Origin: Alkalibacillus salilacus
Lineage (GTDB): Bacteria > Bacillota > Bacilli > Bacillales > Alkalibacillaceae
NCBI RefSeq assembly: GCF_030812915.1
Contig: NZ_JAUSTQ010000001.1
Coordinates: 1-64,000, forward strand
Direction: 5' to 3'
DNA: 64,000 nt
The notes below the pieces were generated by a model that made no database searches, had not been told where the DNA came from, and was given only the letters and a program-made list of their open reading frames with translations. Position numbers and translations under genes: made by a program. Position 1 is the stretch's first letter, and the number at the start of each line of letters is the position of its first letter. This document shows, piece after piece, positions 51,103 through 60,350 of the stretch.

Positions 51103-51132
51103 TTTGAAATAATCACGCTCATTTATTTCAAA
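51103..51132. repeat. AT-rich inverted repeat, same arm as 5001-5036
   Basis: TTTGAAATAA and TTATTTCAAA, 10 nt apart, in the csp3-mgl divergent gap. The arm equals part of the 5001-5036 palindrome. Possibly a shared short repeat, possibly chance in AT-rich DNA. Confidence 0.4.
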
Positions 51133-51216
51133 AGTTCATTAATTTATTTAATAACTCAATTATTAAGCTCAAAAATTACTGTTGTGTCCCGTTTGTAAAA
51201 TTTCTACCCAAATAAT

Positions 51217-51246
51217 AGAAAGCGCTTTCATATTTTGTGTTATAAT
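51217..51246 (+). promoter_or_regulatory. cre (CcpA) site over the mgl promoter
   Basis: AGAAAGCGCTTTCA at 51217-51230 matches the catabolite-response consensus at 13 of 14 positions, with a perfect GAAAGCGCTTTC core. TATAAT follows at 51241-51246, so the site covers the -35 position, which predicts repression by sugar. Confidence 0.75.
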
Positions 51247-51277
51247 TTTATCAAAGGGATTAAGGGGGAGCTTGTTC

Positions 51278-52453
51278 ATGACAAATCGATTTGAAACAGA
51301 TGTGATTCATCATGCGTATGACTCAAAGGACCATTTCGACAGTTTAGCGACACCCATCTACCAAACATCAACGTATACGTTCGCGAATGCTGAACAAGGG
51401 GAAGCACGTTTTGCAGGAGAAGATAACGGCTTTATTTATTCGCGCCTTGGCAATCCAACCGTTAGACACCTAGAAGAGCGGATTGCTAAGTTAGAAAATG
51501 CTGAAGCTGGGCTTGCCTTTGCATCGGGTATGGCCGCTGTCTCAGCCACACTAATTGCCTTAACGAAAGCAAACGACCATATTTTATGCTCACGCGGCAT
51601 CTATGGCTGTACATTCGGATTACTCGATATCATGCGTGATAAATATAATATTCAGTCAGATTTTAGCTTTATGGAATCCGAAAACGTCATCCGCCAGATG
51701 ATCCAAGACAATACAGCAGTGATTTATATCGAAACACCGATTAACCCGACCATGAAAATGATTGATCTTGAGATGGTTGCGCGTGTTGCTAAAGAATATG
51801 ACATTCCCGTTGTCGTCGATAACACGTTCTCATCACCGTATTTACAACGTCCAATTGATTTAGGCTGTGATATTGTCCTACACAGCGCAACTAAATATAT
51901 CGGCGGACACGGCGATGTCGTCGGTGGATTGCTAGTCGGTAAAGAAGACTTAATTTCTGAAGTTGCGATGACCACTCAAAAAGATATTGGTGGGATTATG
52001 GCACCATTTGATGCGTGGTTACTATTACGAGGTTTAAAAACATTACCATTACGAATGGACCGTCATTCCGACAACGCCGAAAAAATCGTCGATAAATTAA
52101 AAACACATCCGAAAATTAAAAGTGTCTATTATCCATTTGATCCTGACCATGAACACTATCACATCGCTCAAAAACAAATGAAGCTAGGCGCTGGCGTGAT
52201 TTCATTTGAATTAGAAGGCGGTAAAGCTGAAGCGCAAGCCTTTTTAAACAAACTATCGTTTATTAAACTCGCTGTTAGTTTAGGCGATGCGGAATCACTG
52301 ATTCAACATCCAGCGACAATGACTCATTCAGTTGTTCCTGAAGAAAGCCGAGAACACATGGGCATCACGGACTCACTAATTCGAATGTCCTGCGGCTTAG
52401 AAGCATGGGAAGATATTTGGGAAGACTTGAATCAGGCGTTAGAACAAGTGTGA
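51278..52453 (+). CDS. mgl: Methionine gamma-lyase
   Basis: 391 residues, Cys/Met-metabolism PLP enzyme. PLP lysine in LHSATKYIGGHGD; the active-site Tyr-Gly-Cys in RGIYGCTFGLL is typical of methionine gamma-lyase rather than cystathionine enzymes. Splits methionine to methanethiol, ammonia and 2-oxobutyrate. ATG 51278 with AAGGGGGAG; a longer frame upstream is not supported because it would cross the promoter. Monocistronic, with predicted carbon catabolite control. Confidence 0.9.
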   Translation: MTNRFETDVIHHAYDSKDHFDSLATPIYQTSTYTFANAEQGEARFAGEDNGFIYSRLGNPTVRHLEERIAKLENAEAGLAFASGMAAVSATLIALTKANDHILCSRGIYGCTFGLLDIMRDKYNIQSDFSFMESENVIRQMIQDNTAVIYIETPINPTMKMIDLEMVARVAKEYDIPVVVDNTFSSPYLQRPIDLGCDIVLHSATKYIGGHGDVVGGLLVGKEDLISEVAMTTQKDIGGIMAPFDAWLLLRGLKTLPLRMDRHSDNAEKIVDKLKTHPKIKSVYYPFDPDHEHYHIAQKQMKLGAGVISFELEGGKAEAQAFLNKLSFIKLAVSLGDAESLIQHPATMTHSVVPEESREHMGITDSLIRMSCGLEAWEDIWEDLNQALEQV

Positions 52454-52506
52454 ATCAAATAATAGAAACACTAGATTCATAGCCTTATAACAAGGATTTA
52501 AGCATA

Positions 52507-52634
52507 AAAAATAATCCCTCACATGCGTTTGACTGGCGCTGAGAGATTATTTTTGCCTTAAGCTGCCTACTAGCCCCTCTTGATGGGGTTCGGTCTATTT
52601 AGGCCGCTCCATGTAACAGCATGGGCGGTCTTTA
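52507..52634 (+). ncRNA. Candidate structured RNA / complex 3' region downstream of mgl
   Basis: Three foldable parts follow mgl. (1) 52507-52554: a 10-bp AT stem AAAAATAATC with its complement, inner CTC/GAG and GCG/CGC pairs, then TTTT; this alone could end mgl. (2) 52565-52604: GCCT...AGGC enclosing a CCCC-loop-GGGG hairpin. (3) 52602-52630: GGCCGC(T)CCATG with CATGGGCGGTC, loop TAACAG, then TTTAAT. The GC-rich, ordered structure in an AT-rich gap suggests an RNA, but no known family was identified and no promoter is certain. Confidence 0.45.
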
Positions 52635-52772
52635 ATATTGTATGGTTTATCATGTGTCTATATTAATCATACAACGCAATCAATATTTGTACACTTTTTT
52701 ACCTTTTCGTTTCTTTAATCACTCAATCTTCAACATTTATATAAATATCCAATACGTTTATCGACTTTTCAA

Positions 52773-53006
52773 TTAGTCAACTAAAACATAAATACTCACG
52801 AACAAGATAAATCCAGATACAAGAAAGATGAAAATGGCCGTTGTCTTTTGATTCTGTTGAAATATTTTTAGTCCTAAACCAAAAAACATAACCCCAGAAA
52901 GTAGTTGGATGTAAGGTTGAAGCCCATGTTCACCCGTTGATAACCCATAAATTGATCCAGAAATGACAGTAATAGCCAATACAGTTATTATGATATTTAA
53001 AATCAA
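52773..53006 (-). CDS. Small membrane protein, DUF3953-like
   Basis: About 77 residues with three hydrophobic segments and the DUF3953 pattern: GLSTGEHGLQPYIQLLSGVMFFGLGLKIFQQNQK and a final SGFILFVSIYVLV. I take TTG 53006 because GAGGTG lies 6 nt upstream and the length then fits the family; ATG 53054 would add 16 polar residues. Function unknown. Confidence 0.7.
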   Translation of the reverse strand: MILNIIITVLAITVISGSIYGLSTGEHGLQPYIQLLSGVMFFGLGLKIFQQNQKTTAIFIFLVSGFILFVSIYVLVD

Positions 53007-53075
53007 ATGACTCACCTCGCGATTCAATAAATTATAGCTATTCTCACCCATCATATTTCAATTGAGTACCTATAA

Positions 53076-53432
53076 TTATGAAAAAATGAGGGTTGTCGCT
53101 ATTCCAAACATGACTGCACTTACCGTTATAATGAATATTTGTATGTAAACAAACGTTTTTACCATGTTATAACGCATTGCGCTCGCCATATTTCTGGCCA
53201 CTTTTAAGTTAAATGGCAAGAAGTATAAGGAAAACAGAAATCCTCCCGAAAGTGACACACTAAGATAAATTAGCGAAGAGTTAGTCGTTAAATTTTCCAC
53301 TGCTCCCCCAATGATAAAGATAGGAATACCAGCCCAGATAAAAAAGGTGGGTATTAACAAAACCAATGCTATGATTACTAACATAAAATTCTTTTTGAGA
53401 GATTTTAAATACATGTGAAAATAATCTTTCAT
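53076..53432 (-). CDS. Small integral membrane protein of unknown function
   Basis: 118 residues, three or four hydrophobic segments, a short basic N-terminus (YLKSLKKNF). No motif recognised. AAGGGG before ATG 53432 supports translation. Lies 70 bp upstream of the DUF3953-like gene on the same strand, probably co-transcribed. Confidence 0.7.
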   Translation of the reverse strand: MKDYFHMYLKSLKKNFMLVIIALVLLIPTFFIWAGIPIFIIGGAVENLTTNSSLIYLSVSLSGGFLFSLYFLPFNLKVARNMASAMRYNMVKTFVYIQIFIITVSAVMFGIATTLIFS

Positions 53433-53517
53433 CGTTGAAACCCCTTAAAATTTAATTACTTCTATTCTCATTTCGATGATGACATAGCATTTTCCTTTTA
53501 AAGCAAAGTTACAACCA

Positions 53518-53558
53518 TAAAAAACAGCGCACTAAATGTTATATAATTTAGTACGCTG
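53518..53558 (-). terminator. Terminator of the lytic transglycosylase gene
   Basis: CAGCG and ACTAAAT pair with ATTTAGT and CGCTG with one mismatch; minus-strand T-run follows. Confidence 0.78.
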
Positions 53559-53626
53559 CTTATAAAATTCATCCTAACCCCACTGTAAGTGAACACAATT
53601 ACACCATTCATCCACTATTTTATTAC

Positions 53627-54421
53627 CTATCCTAGAATTTTAGAAACATAATTTTGAGTCTCCGCAAATGGCGGCACACCACCGTGTTGATCAACATTAC
53701 CAGGGCCAGCATTATAAGCTGCTAAGGCGTTTTCTAAATTCCCGTCATAACGATTGAGCATGTCACTCAAATAACGCGCGCCACCTTCAATATTTTGCTG
53801 CGGATCGAACGGGTTCGTCACCCCTAAGGCTTCAGCCGTTTGTGGCATTAATTGCATGAGTCCTTGAGCACCTGCATCACTGATGGCTTGCGGGTTAAAA
53901 CCAGATTCTGCATTGATCACAGATTTAAGTAAGTCCTGATCCAAATTAAAACGCTCAGCAACGCTTTGAATCATGTCGTCGAACTGTGATGGTTCAACAT
54001 CACTTGTATCAACTGATAGATCCTCTTCACCAGCTTGTGCTAAGGCTTGTTTAATTTGATTCGTTTGGGATGAAAACATATCAGTCATCATGCCTTGATT
54101 ACTAGAACTAACCGGCATCATACTAGCCATCGAACCACTGCCAGACATAGCATTCGGCATCATCATATTAGCCATAGACCCTAGACCACTAGATGATGAG
54201 GCAGAACCACCCATCGGCATGAGCGCGTCAGCCATTGATCCACTACTCGACCCACTACCACTCGCCAGACTAGGCATCATATTGGCAGTTAATAGCTGCT
54301 GAAACGAATCACCACTCATGCCTTGATTCGATAGATTATTTTGTTGGTTTGCTTGAAACGGGCTATTTTGCATGGCGCGTTGATAGCCTAATACCGCTTC
54401 AAACATCCGCGAATCGACCAT
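53627..54421 (-). CDS. Lytic transglycosylase, SLT domain (YjbJ-like)
   Basis: 264 residues. The C-terminal 110 residues are an SLT goose-lysozyme fold: catalytic Glu in INAESGFNPQAISDAGAQG, then LMQLMPQTA and ALAAYNAGPGNVDQHGG. The N-terminal half is low-complexity Ser/Gly/Met (SGSGSSSGSMADALMPMGG), probably disordered. No obvious signal peptide; such YjbJ-like proteins may leave the cell by another route. Cuts glycan strands of peptidoglycan. ATG 54421 after GAGGAGTG. Confidence 0.88.
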   Translation of the reverse strand: MVDSRMFEAVLGYQRAMQNSPFQANQQNNLSNQGMSGDSFQQLLTANMMPSLASGSGSSSGSMADALMPMGGSASSSSGLGSMANMMMPNAMSGSGSMASMMPVSSSNQGMMTDMFSSQTNQIKQALAQAGEEDLSVDTSDVEPSQFDDMIQSVAERFNLDQDLLKSVINAESGFNPQAISDAGAQGLMQLMPQTAEALGVTNPFDPQQNIEGGARYLSDMLNRYDGNLENALAAYNAGPGNVDQHGGVPPFAETQNYVSKILG

Positions 54422-54463
54422 ATTGGTCACTCCTCTTACTTTGTCGACAAATCTCTAACTCTA

Positions 54464-55489
54464 TTATAGCATAGATTTGATTTTTTTCAGCACTAGAATC
54501 GTTTCATCGATCTCTTCTTCGCTTACATCGTAATGGGTCACAAAACGGACGAGTGTTGGACCGAACTGAACGGCTTGAATACCATCATCAGCAAGTCTCG
54601 TCATCATATCGGCACCACTTATCCCAGCTGAGGCTACGTCCATAATCACGATATTGGTTTCAACTGGATAAGCCAATTCAAACCCCGCTTCTTCGATTCC
54701 GTTCGCTAGTTTCGTAGCGTGTTTGTGATCTTCATCTAATCGTTTCGACATTTCCGTAAGAGCAATCATAGCTGGGGCTGCAATCACGCCGACTTGACGC
54801 AAGCCACCACCTAAGCGTTTCCGCCATTTCCGTGCTTGTTTGATAAATTGATGAGAACCCGCGATGATCGACCCAACTGGTGCACCAAGCCCTTTTGATA
54901 AACAGATTTGTACCGTGTCGGCTTGATTAGCGTATGTTTTTGCTGAAATACCAGTTGCTGCTTGGGCATTAAATAACCGCGCGCCGTCTAAGTGAACCGG
55001 AATATTGTTCGCTTGAGCCATCTGATAGGTCACTTCCATCGTCTCTAACGGCAACACCGCGCCACCTGCTCTGTTATGCGTGTTTTCGAGTAAAATAAGT
55101 CCCGTCTCAGGCAAATGAACATCTTCAGGCCGAATGGCTGCTTCTAGATCTGCTGGTGCCATCACACCTCGCGTTCCTTTAATCGTCCGTGGCTGCACAC
55201 CCGCAAAAGCAGAAATCGCAGCGCCTTCGTAATAAAATACATGCGCTTCTTCTTCAAGCAAGATTTCTTGCCCAGGTTGTGTGTGCGTTAAGACCGCAAT
55301 CTGATTACCTTGCACACCACTGGTCACGAATAATGCTGCTTCTTTGCCTAGCATGTCTGCAGCTTTTTCTTCTAGTTTCGTGACAGTAGGATCTTCCTCA
55401 TACACATCGTCCCCTACTTTGGCATGAAAACTCGCTTCTCGCATCGCCTGCGTTGGTTTTGTTACTGTATCGCTTCGTAAATCAATCAT
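54464..55489 (-). CDS. ltaE: Low-specificity L-threonine aldolase
   Basis: 341 residues, PLP fold type I. Start IDLRSDTVTKPT, substrate/PLP Asp in VHLDGARLFNAQAATG, PLP lysine in CLSKGLGAPVGS. Cleaves threonine to glycine and acetaldehyde. Second threonine-degrading route of this window besides tdh-kbl. ATG after GAGATGAGG. 26 bp after the flavin reductase-like gene. Confidence 0.93.
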   Translation of the reverse strand: MIDLRSDTVTKPTQAMREASFHAKVGDDVYEEDPTVTKLEEKAADMLGKEAALFVTSGVQGNQIAVLTHTQPGQEILLEEEAHVFYYEGAAISAFAGVQPRTIKGTRGVMAPADLEAAIRPEDVHLPETGLILLENTHNRAGGAVLPLETMEVTYQMAQANNIPVHLDGARLFNAQAATGISAKTYANQADTVQICLSKGLGAPVGSIIAGSHQFIKQARKWRKRLGGGLRQVGVIAAPAMIALTEMSKRLDEDHKHATKLANGIEEAGFELAYPVETNIVIMDVASAGISGADMMTRLADDGIQAVQFGPTLVRFVTHYDVSEEEIDETILVLKKIKSML

Positions 55490-55515
55490 GACCTCATCTC
55501 TCCTTTATTTGTTAT

Positions 55516-56085
55516 TTAACGATTAAATGAATTGTTTTTATCTACTCGTTTTTCCACTCGTTCACCCGTTGTCGTGTACATCGAACGACCTAAATATAAT
55601 GGAATCTCTAATTGAGCATCATCTGGCAGTCCATTTGCTAAAAATAAGTCGTCATCACGATAAAATTGTGTTATATCCCCGACAAACCAGTCATGATCAC
55701 CATATGTATTCACATCAATTACTTGGCACTCGTAAGCCACATATGCATCGTGTAAAATCGGAGCATTAATTGTCTGGCCTCGATCGAATCCCATGCCACC
55801 CACTTCAAATTTATTCACATCACTCCCGCTAAAACTACCTGATTGTTGAATGAATTCTGCTCGGTCCATTGGTAAAAAATGAACCGCGAATTCACCTGAC
55901 TGTTTAATCAACTCATATGTATAACGCTCACGGCCAATCGCCACGCCATAAATCGGCGGATCAAATGAAATATACGAATGCCACCCAGCAGCCATGACAT
56001 TGTCTTGACCCTTATATGTTGCCGTGACAATCGCGACCATGCCCGGATAACTATGCATGACCGTTTTATCTGTTGGTTGTCTCAT
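55516..56085 (-). CDS. Flavin reductase-like protein
   Basis: 189 residues with the FMN-binding split-barrel pattern ([35 protein letters not shown], then [16 protein letters not shown]). Could reduce flavin or act as a flavoprotein; the partner is unknown. GTAGGAGGCAAC before ATG 56085. Divergent from kynU and followed by ltaE on the same strand. Confidence 0.88.
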   Translation of the reverse strand: MRQPTDKTVMHSYPGMVAIVTATYKGQDNVMAAGWHSYISFDPPIYGVAIGRERYTYELIKQSGEFAVHFLPMDRAEFIQQSGSFSGSDVNKFEVGGMGFDRGQTINAPILHDAYVAYECQVIDVNTYGDHDWFVGDITQFYRDDDLFLANGLPDDAQLEIPLYLGRSMYTTTGERVEKRVDKNNSFNR

Positions 56086-56180
56086 CAGTTGCCTCCTACT
56101 TTAGTATTTCACTCTATTTTAACAGAAAATTCGCTCACCTGAACGGCATTTATGATATATTGAACAAAGGAGGGATGAAC

Positions 56181-57455
56181 ATGTATAAACCGACAGAAGC
56201 ATTTGCACAAGAGCTCGATGCAAACGACCCATTCAATCAATATAAACAAGAATTTTATATAAGTGAAGACCATATTTATTTAGATGGCAATTCGCTCGGC
56301 CTCATGTCAAAACGAGCGGAAGAATCATTACAACAAGTAATGGATACTTGGAAAGAAGAAGCGATTGGTGGTTGGATGAACAGTGAACATCCGTGGTTCT
56401 ATTTATCAGAGAGCTTAGGTGAGCGTGTGGCTCCCTTAGTAGGTGGCAAGCCAGAAGAAGTGGTCGTCACAGGTTCAACAACGACTAATCTTCACCAACT
56501 TGTAAGTACCTTTTATCAACCAGAGGGTAACCGCACGAAAATTTTAGCTGATGAACTTAATTTCCCATCAGATATTTATGCTTTGCAAAGCCAACTCAAC
56601 TTGCACGGCTATGACCCTGATGAGCATTTAATTCAAGTAGGCAGTCGTGATGGCCGGACGATTGATGAAAACGATATTATTCAAGCGATGACAGAGGATG
56701 TTGCCTTAATCGTGCTCCCGACTGTTTTATATCGTAGTGGGCAGCTATTAAATATCCGTAAACTAACAGAAGCCGCCCATGAGAGAGGCATTCTGATTGG
56801 ATTCGACGGCTGTCATTCAGTTGGCGCAATCCCACATAATTTCCATGAAGACGGTGTTGATTTTGCCTATTGGTGCCATTATAAATATGTGAATAGCGGG
56901 CCAGGTGGTGTCGCTGGATTATTTATTCATGAAAACCATTTCGACCGCACGCCTGGATTAACAGGTTGGTTCGGTTCAGATAAAGATAAGCAATTCGATA
57001 TGGAACACACTTTTACAAAGGCTCAAGACGCTGGAGCTTTTCAGATCGGCACGCCTCATGTATTTAGCGCTGCACCGTTAATCGGGTCATTAGCTTTGTT
57101 TGAGGAAGTCGGAATTGATGCCGTGCGTGAAAAATCTCTACAAGCAACAGCTTATTTTATGTACTTAGTTGAACACGAATTAAGTGACTTCGGTTTCACA
57201 ATCGGTAATCCACGAGAAGCCACGCGTCGTGGCGGCCATATTTGCTTAGAACATGACGCTGCTGCGAGTATTTGTAAAGCACTAAAAGAGCGTGATATCA
57301 CGCCTGACTTCCGCGCTCCTAATGTGATTCGTTTGGCACCTGTTGCTTTTTACGTGTCTTATCATGACATTTACCGAGCAGTCCAGATTTTAAAAGATAT
57401 TATGACGAACGAAACGTATAAACAATACCAAAATGAACGCGACGTCATTGCTTAA
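56181..57455 (+). CDS. kynU: Kynureninase
   Basis: 424 residues, PLP fold type I. PLP lysine in [19 protein letters not shown]; also LDGNSLG near the N-terminus and [14 protein letters not shown]. Splits kynurenine to anthranilate and alanine. ATG 56181 has AAAGGAGGG 6 nt upstream; the longer reading starts inside the divergent gene. 14 bp before kynB, one operon. Confidence 0.95.
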   Translation: MYKPTEAFAQELDANDPFNQYKQEFYISEDHIYLDGNSLGLMSKRAEESLQQVMDTWKEEAIGGWMNSEHPWFYLSESLGERVAPLVGGKPEEVVVTGSTTTNLHQLVSTFYQPEGNRTKILADELNFPSDIYALQSQLNLHGYDPDEHLIQVGSRDGRTIDENDIIQAMTEDVALIVLPTVLYRSGQLLNIRKLTEAAHERGILIGFDGCHSVGAIPHNFHEDGVDFAYWCHYKYVNSGPGGVAGLFIHENHFDRTPGLTGWFGSDKDKQFDMEHTFTKAQDAGAFQIGTPHVFSAAPLIGSLALFEEVGIDAVREKSLQATAYFMYLVEHELSDFGFTIGNPREATRRGGHICLEHDAAASICKALKERDITPDFRAPNVIRLAPVAFYVSYHDIYRAVQILKDIMTNETYKQYQNERDVIA

Positions 57456-57469
57456 GGAGAGTGACCAAA

Positions 57470-58084
57470 ATGATCGATATTTCCAGAACATTAAATGCAG
57501 ACACACCAACTTGGCCTGAAGATGAGCCCTTTTCTTATGATTTAACCGCTTCAAAAGCGGAGACAGGCTCCGTTAATATTGGCCAATTCACAACAAGTTG
57601 CCACACCGCAACTCATATTGATGCGCCTTTTCATTTTAATGATAGTGGCTTGACCGTGGATCAACTACCAATAGATTTGTACATGGGCCCTGTCTTAATT
57701 ATTGATCTCACAACAAAACAACGGATCACCCCTGAGGATTTAAACTTTATCAATTTATCCGATGTACGACGCGTGATTTTAAAGACCGATGCTTGGCCAA
57801 ATGGCGACCCGTTTCCAACCGAAATTCCTGAGCTTGATTCAAGGCTTGGAGCGTTTTTCCACGAACATGGTATCGAGCTTGTCGGCGTCGACTTACCGTC
57901 TGTCGACCCATTAGACAGCAAGTCACTCGACACACACCACGCCTTTGAGGAAAACGACATTCATATTCTAGAAGGCGTCGCACTAGATGGTGTTGAAGCT
58001 GGTCACTACTATTTATCAGCCTTGCCCCTCAAACTAGAAGGCGCAGATGGTTCACCCGTGCGCGCAGTCTTGCAATCTATTTAA
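57470..58084 (+). CDS. kynB: Kynurenine formamidase (KynB cyclase-like family)
   Basis: 204 residues. Metal motif HTATHIDAPFHF and later VDPLDSKSLDTHHAF. Hydrolyses N-formylkynurenine, the step before KynU. ATG 57470 after AAGGAGAG; an in-frame GTG lies 9 nt upstream. Genes for tryptophan 2,3-dioxygenase (kynA) lie 5.4 kb away on the other strand. Confidence 0.94.
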   Translation: MIDISRTLNADTPTWPEDEPFSYDLTASKAETGSVNIGQFTTSCHTATHIDAPFHFNDSGLTVDQLPIDLYMGPVLIIDLTTKQRITPEDLNFINLSDVRRVILKTDAWPNGDPFPTEIPELDSRLGAFFHEHGIELVGVDLPSVDPLDSKSLDTHHAFEENDIHILEGVALDGVEAGHYYLSALPLKLEGADGSPVRAVLQSI

Positions 58085-58085
58085 A

Positions 58086-58109
58086 AAATCCCCACCTCGG
58101 TGGGGATTT
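58086..58109 (+). terminator. kynUB terminator
   Basis: AAATCCCCACC and GGTGGGGATTT, immediately after the kynB stop codon. The first unit of array B starts in its T-run. Confidence 0.82.
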
Positions 58110-58250
58110 CGCTGTATCAAGACGTATTTTCGCCGTATAATTCAGGAAAATCGCTGTATATTAACACATTTTCGCTGTATCAGCATCCTTTTTCGCCGTA
58201 TCAGAGCGCTTTTTCGCTGTATGAGCACTCTTTTTCGCTGTATCAGGTAC
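58107..58250. repeat. 21-nt periodic array B (core CGCTGTAT, 7 units)
   Basis: Seven units of TTTTCGCYGTATCA plus variable bases. The CGCYGTAT core starts at 58110, 58131, 58152, 58173, 58194, 58215 and 58236: exactly 21 nt every time. Core position 4 alternates between T and C. T-tract before each core. It lies between convergent kynB and the siderophore permease gene. Because 21 is a multiple of 3 the plus strand stays open and would spell FSLYQxx heptads, but there is no ribosome site. Confidence 0.93.
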
Positions 58251-58299
58251 TATCTCCTCCACATTTCAGCTTTAATTTCGTTCAAAACTTCATCTTAGA

Positions 58300-59307
58300 T
58301 TATTTCCTCATCAATAAATAGATAAAATAAGGTGCACCAATTAACGCGACCACGATTCCAGCTGGTAGATTGCCGACTGATAGTAAATTCATACCGATTA
58401 AATCAGCGACAAGCAATAACCAACCTCCGATCAGAAGACAAATTGGTAGGTATAATTGTGTCCGCGGTCCAATCAATTGTTTCGCAATATGCGGGGCGAG
58501 TAAGCCAATAAATGAAATACCTCCAGTTACAGATACTGCAGAGGCAGCTAGGGCAACAGCGATAATCAGTAATACCACGCGGACTTTTTCAATTCTGAGT
58601 CCTATACCGACTGCGGCTTGTTGTTGCAGGCTTAACATATTCATCTGATTAGCCATGGCAAACACAACTGGCACGAGCAACAACAGCCACGGTGATAAGA
58701 TCCAGACGAATGACCAATCTGTGCCCCAGATGTCACCAGCCATCCACTGGACAATAAAATCGACCTTTTCCCGCTCAGCTGAACTAATTAACACCACCAT
58801 TAATCCAGAGAAGGCCATCGAAAAACCGACACCTGTAAGCACCAGTCTAACAGGTTCAACGCCAGACTGTTTCCGGTAAGAGAACAAATAAATCATAGAT
58901 GCTGTCAGAAACGCGCCTAAAAACGCCACGAACGGTAGCATAAACGCAAATGAACCAGCTGCTATCGGGAAAAACAAGAAGTAGATCGCTACAGCGACAC
59001 CCGCTCCAGAATTAATTCCAATAATCCCTGGGTCTGCTAAATCATTCTTCGTCATCGCTTGTAAAATCGCTCCTGATAGCGCTAGAGCCATACCAGCTAA
59101 TAGCGTCACAAGCATACGTGGTATACGGATTGACCACAGAACAAATTCTTCTTCAAATGTTCCATTACCGAATAGAGTCGCGATCATGCGATCAAACGCT
59201 AGTGTTGAATCACCTATTTGCAAACCAACCATCATCGTTAACAATAATAAAATAGTGAACGCCAGAACCAATAACCGTTGTTTTCGAATCACACTTGGAT
59301 GAATCAT
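58300..59307 (-). CDS. Siderophore ABC transporter permease (FecCD family), second subunit
   Basis: 335 residues, nine to ten membrane segments. FecCD features: RIPRMLVTLLAGMALALSGAILQAMTKNDLADPGIIG and GGISFIGLLAPHIAKQLIG. Forms the channel with the other permease. ATG 59307 overlaps the previous stop by 4 bp; AGGAGGG upstream. Last gene of the iron operon. Confidence 0.94.
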   Translation of the reverse strand: MIHPSVIRKQRLLVLAFTILLLLTMMVGLQIGDSTLAFDRMIATLFGNGTFEEEFVLWSIRIPRMLVTLLAGMALALSGAILQAMTKNDLADPGIIGINSGAGVAVAIYFLFFPIAAGSFAFMLPFVAFLGAFLTASMIYLFSYRKQSGVEPVRLVLTGVGFSMAFSGLMVVLISSAEREKVDFIVQWMAGDIWGTDWSFVWILSPWLLLLVPVVFAMANQMNMLSLQQQAAVGIGLRIEKVRVVLLIIAVALAASAVSVTGGISFIGLLAPHIAKQLIGPRTQLYLPICLLIGGWLLLVADLIGMNLLSVGNLPAGIVVALIGAPYFIYLLMRK

Positions 59308-60296
59308 GAGAACGATCGCCCTCCTTTATTCAGGACATAAAGGAAAAACGGGAGCCCAACAACAGACACAATCGCAGCCAGCGGGGTTTCATAAGGGGCA
59401 TTAATCGTACGTGCAATCGTATCAGCCGCTAGCATAAAGATACCCCCAACCGTTGCACTCATTGGGAGGATAAAACGATAATCCTTTCCGACAATGGGGC
59501 GAACCATATGAGGCACCATCAAGCCGACAAACGCTAAATTTCCGACTAATGACACAGCGCCACCCGCTAATAGAATTATCACAATAAACAATAATGTTTT
59601 CGTTCGAGCTACATTTTGCCCAAGGCCAACAGACATTTCTTCATTCAAGCTCATGACCGTTAATTGTCTTGATAATGATAGGGCAATTAAAATCCCTACG
59701 ACAATAATAGGTGTTAAAACAGCTAATTGCCCCCAGGATGTTCCCATCACAGCACCTGCCGTCCACATCGAGACATCTTTAGAAATTTGAAATAAAATCC
59801 CCGTTCCTTCTGCCACTGCATAGAGAAAGGCAGACACCGCAGCGCCAGCTAAAATAATACGAAAAGTATTAAAGCCACGTGGATTCAATGCACTAATACC
59901 AAAAACAAGCGCCGCCCCTACTGCTGCACCGATAAAACAAGCAATCATAATCCCGAAATAATTCATATTCGGAATAAAGGCGATCGCCACAGCCAAAGCT
60001 GCATTAGCTCCTGCTGTTAAGCCAAGTAGTCCTGGGTCTGCTAGTGGGTTACGCGTCATCCCCTGCATAATAGCACCCGCAACAGATAAGGCCATGCCTA
60101 CTAATAAGGCTCCGAGTTCTCTTGGCAAGCGAATTTCACGTAAAATTAACACATCGCCAGTTGGATTCGATTGGGTAATAGATAGCCAGACATCATACAC
60201 TGTCGTATCAATCGCTCCAAAAGCCATTGACACTCCGATCATGACGATTAATAGAATAATAGAGCTTATAAATATGTAAGAAAAACGCGTTTTCAT
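59304..60296 (-). CDS. Siderophore ABC transporter permease (FecCD family), first subunit
   Basis: 330 residues. REIRLPRELGALLVGMALSVAGAIMQGMTRNPLADPGLLG and GNLAFVGLMVPHMVRPIVG mark the family. ATG 60296 after AAAGGTTG; a 3-residue longer reading is possible. 54 bp after the binding protein gene. Confidence 0.93.
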   Translation of the reverse strand: MKTRFSYIFISSIILLIVMIGVSMAFGAIDTTVYDVWLSITQSNPTGDVLILREIRLPRELGALLVGMALSVAGAIMQGMTRNPLADPGLLGLTAGANAALAVAIAFIPNMNYFGIMIACFIGAAVGAALVFGISALNPRGFNTFRIILAGAAVSAFLYAVAEGTGILFQISKDVSMWTAGAVMGTSWGQLAVLTPIIVVGILIALSLSRQLTVMSLNEEMSVGLGQNVARTKTLLFIVIILLAGGAVSLVGNLAFVGLMVPHMVRPIVGKDYRFILPMSATVGGIFMLAADTIARTINAPYETPLAAIVSVVGLPFFLYVLNKGGRSFS

Positions 60297-60350
60297 AACG
60301 ATCAACCTTTATCTCATGAATAAAAGGCGGGTTCACCCCGCCTCAATAGA

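Noticed and set aside
51182-51277. N-terminal extension of methionine gamma-lyase
   Set aside because: It would run through the cre site and the -10 region, and the ribosome site fits ATG 51278.
52507-52634. ZTP (pfl) or glycine riboswitch
   Set aside because: ACTGGCG and a CTCTCAG-like stretch recall these families, but their other conserved blocks are missing and no controlled gene follows in the right direction.
58100-58321. Protein-coding reading of array B (FSLYQxx heptads), and the LDGK frame over array A at 458-655
   Set aside because: Open frames follow from a 21-nt period without stop codons; no ribosome site, and array B is open in more than one frame.
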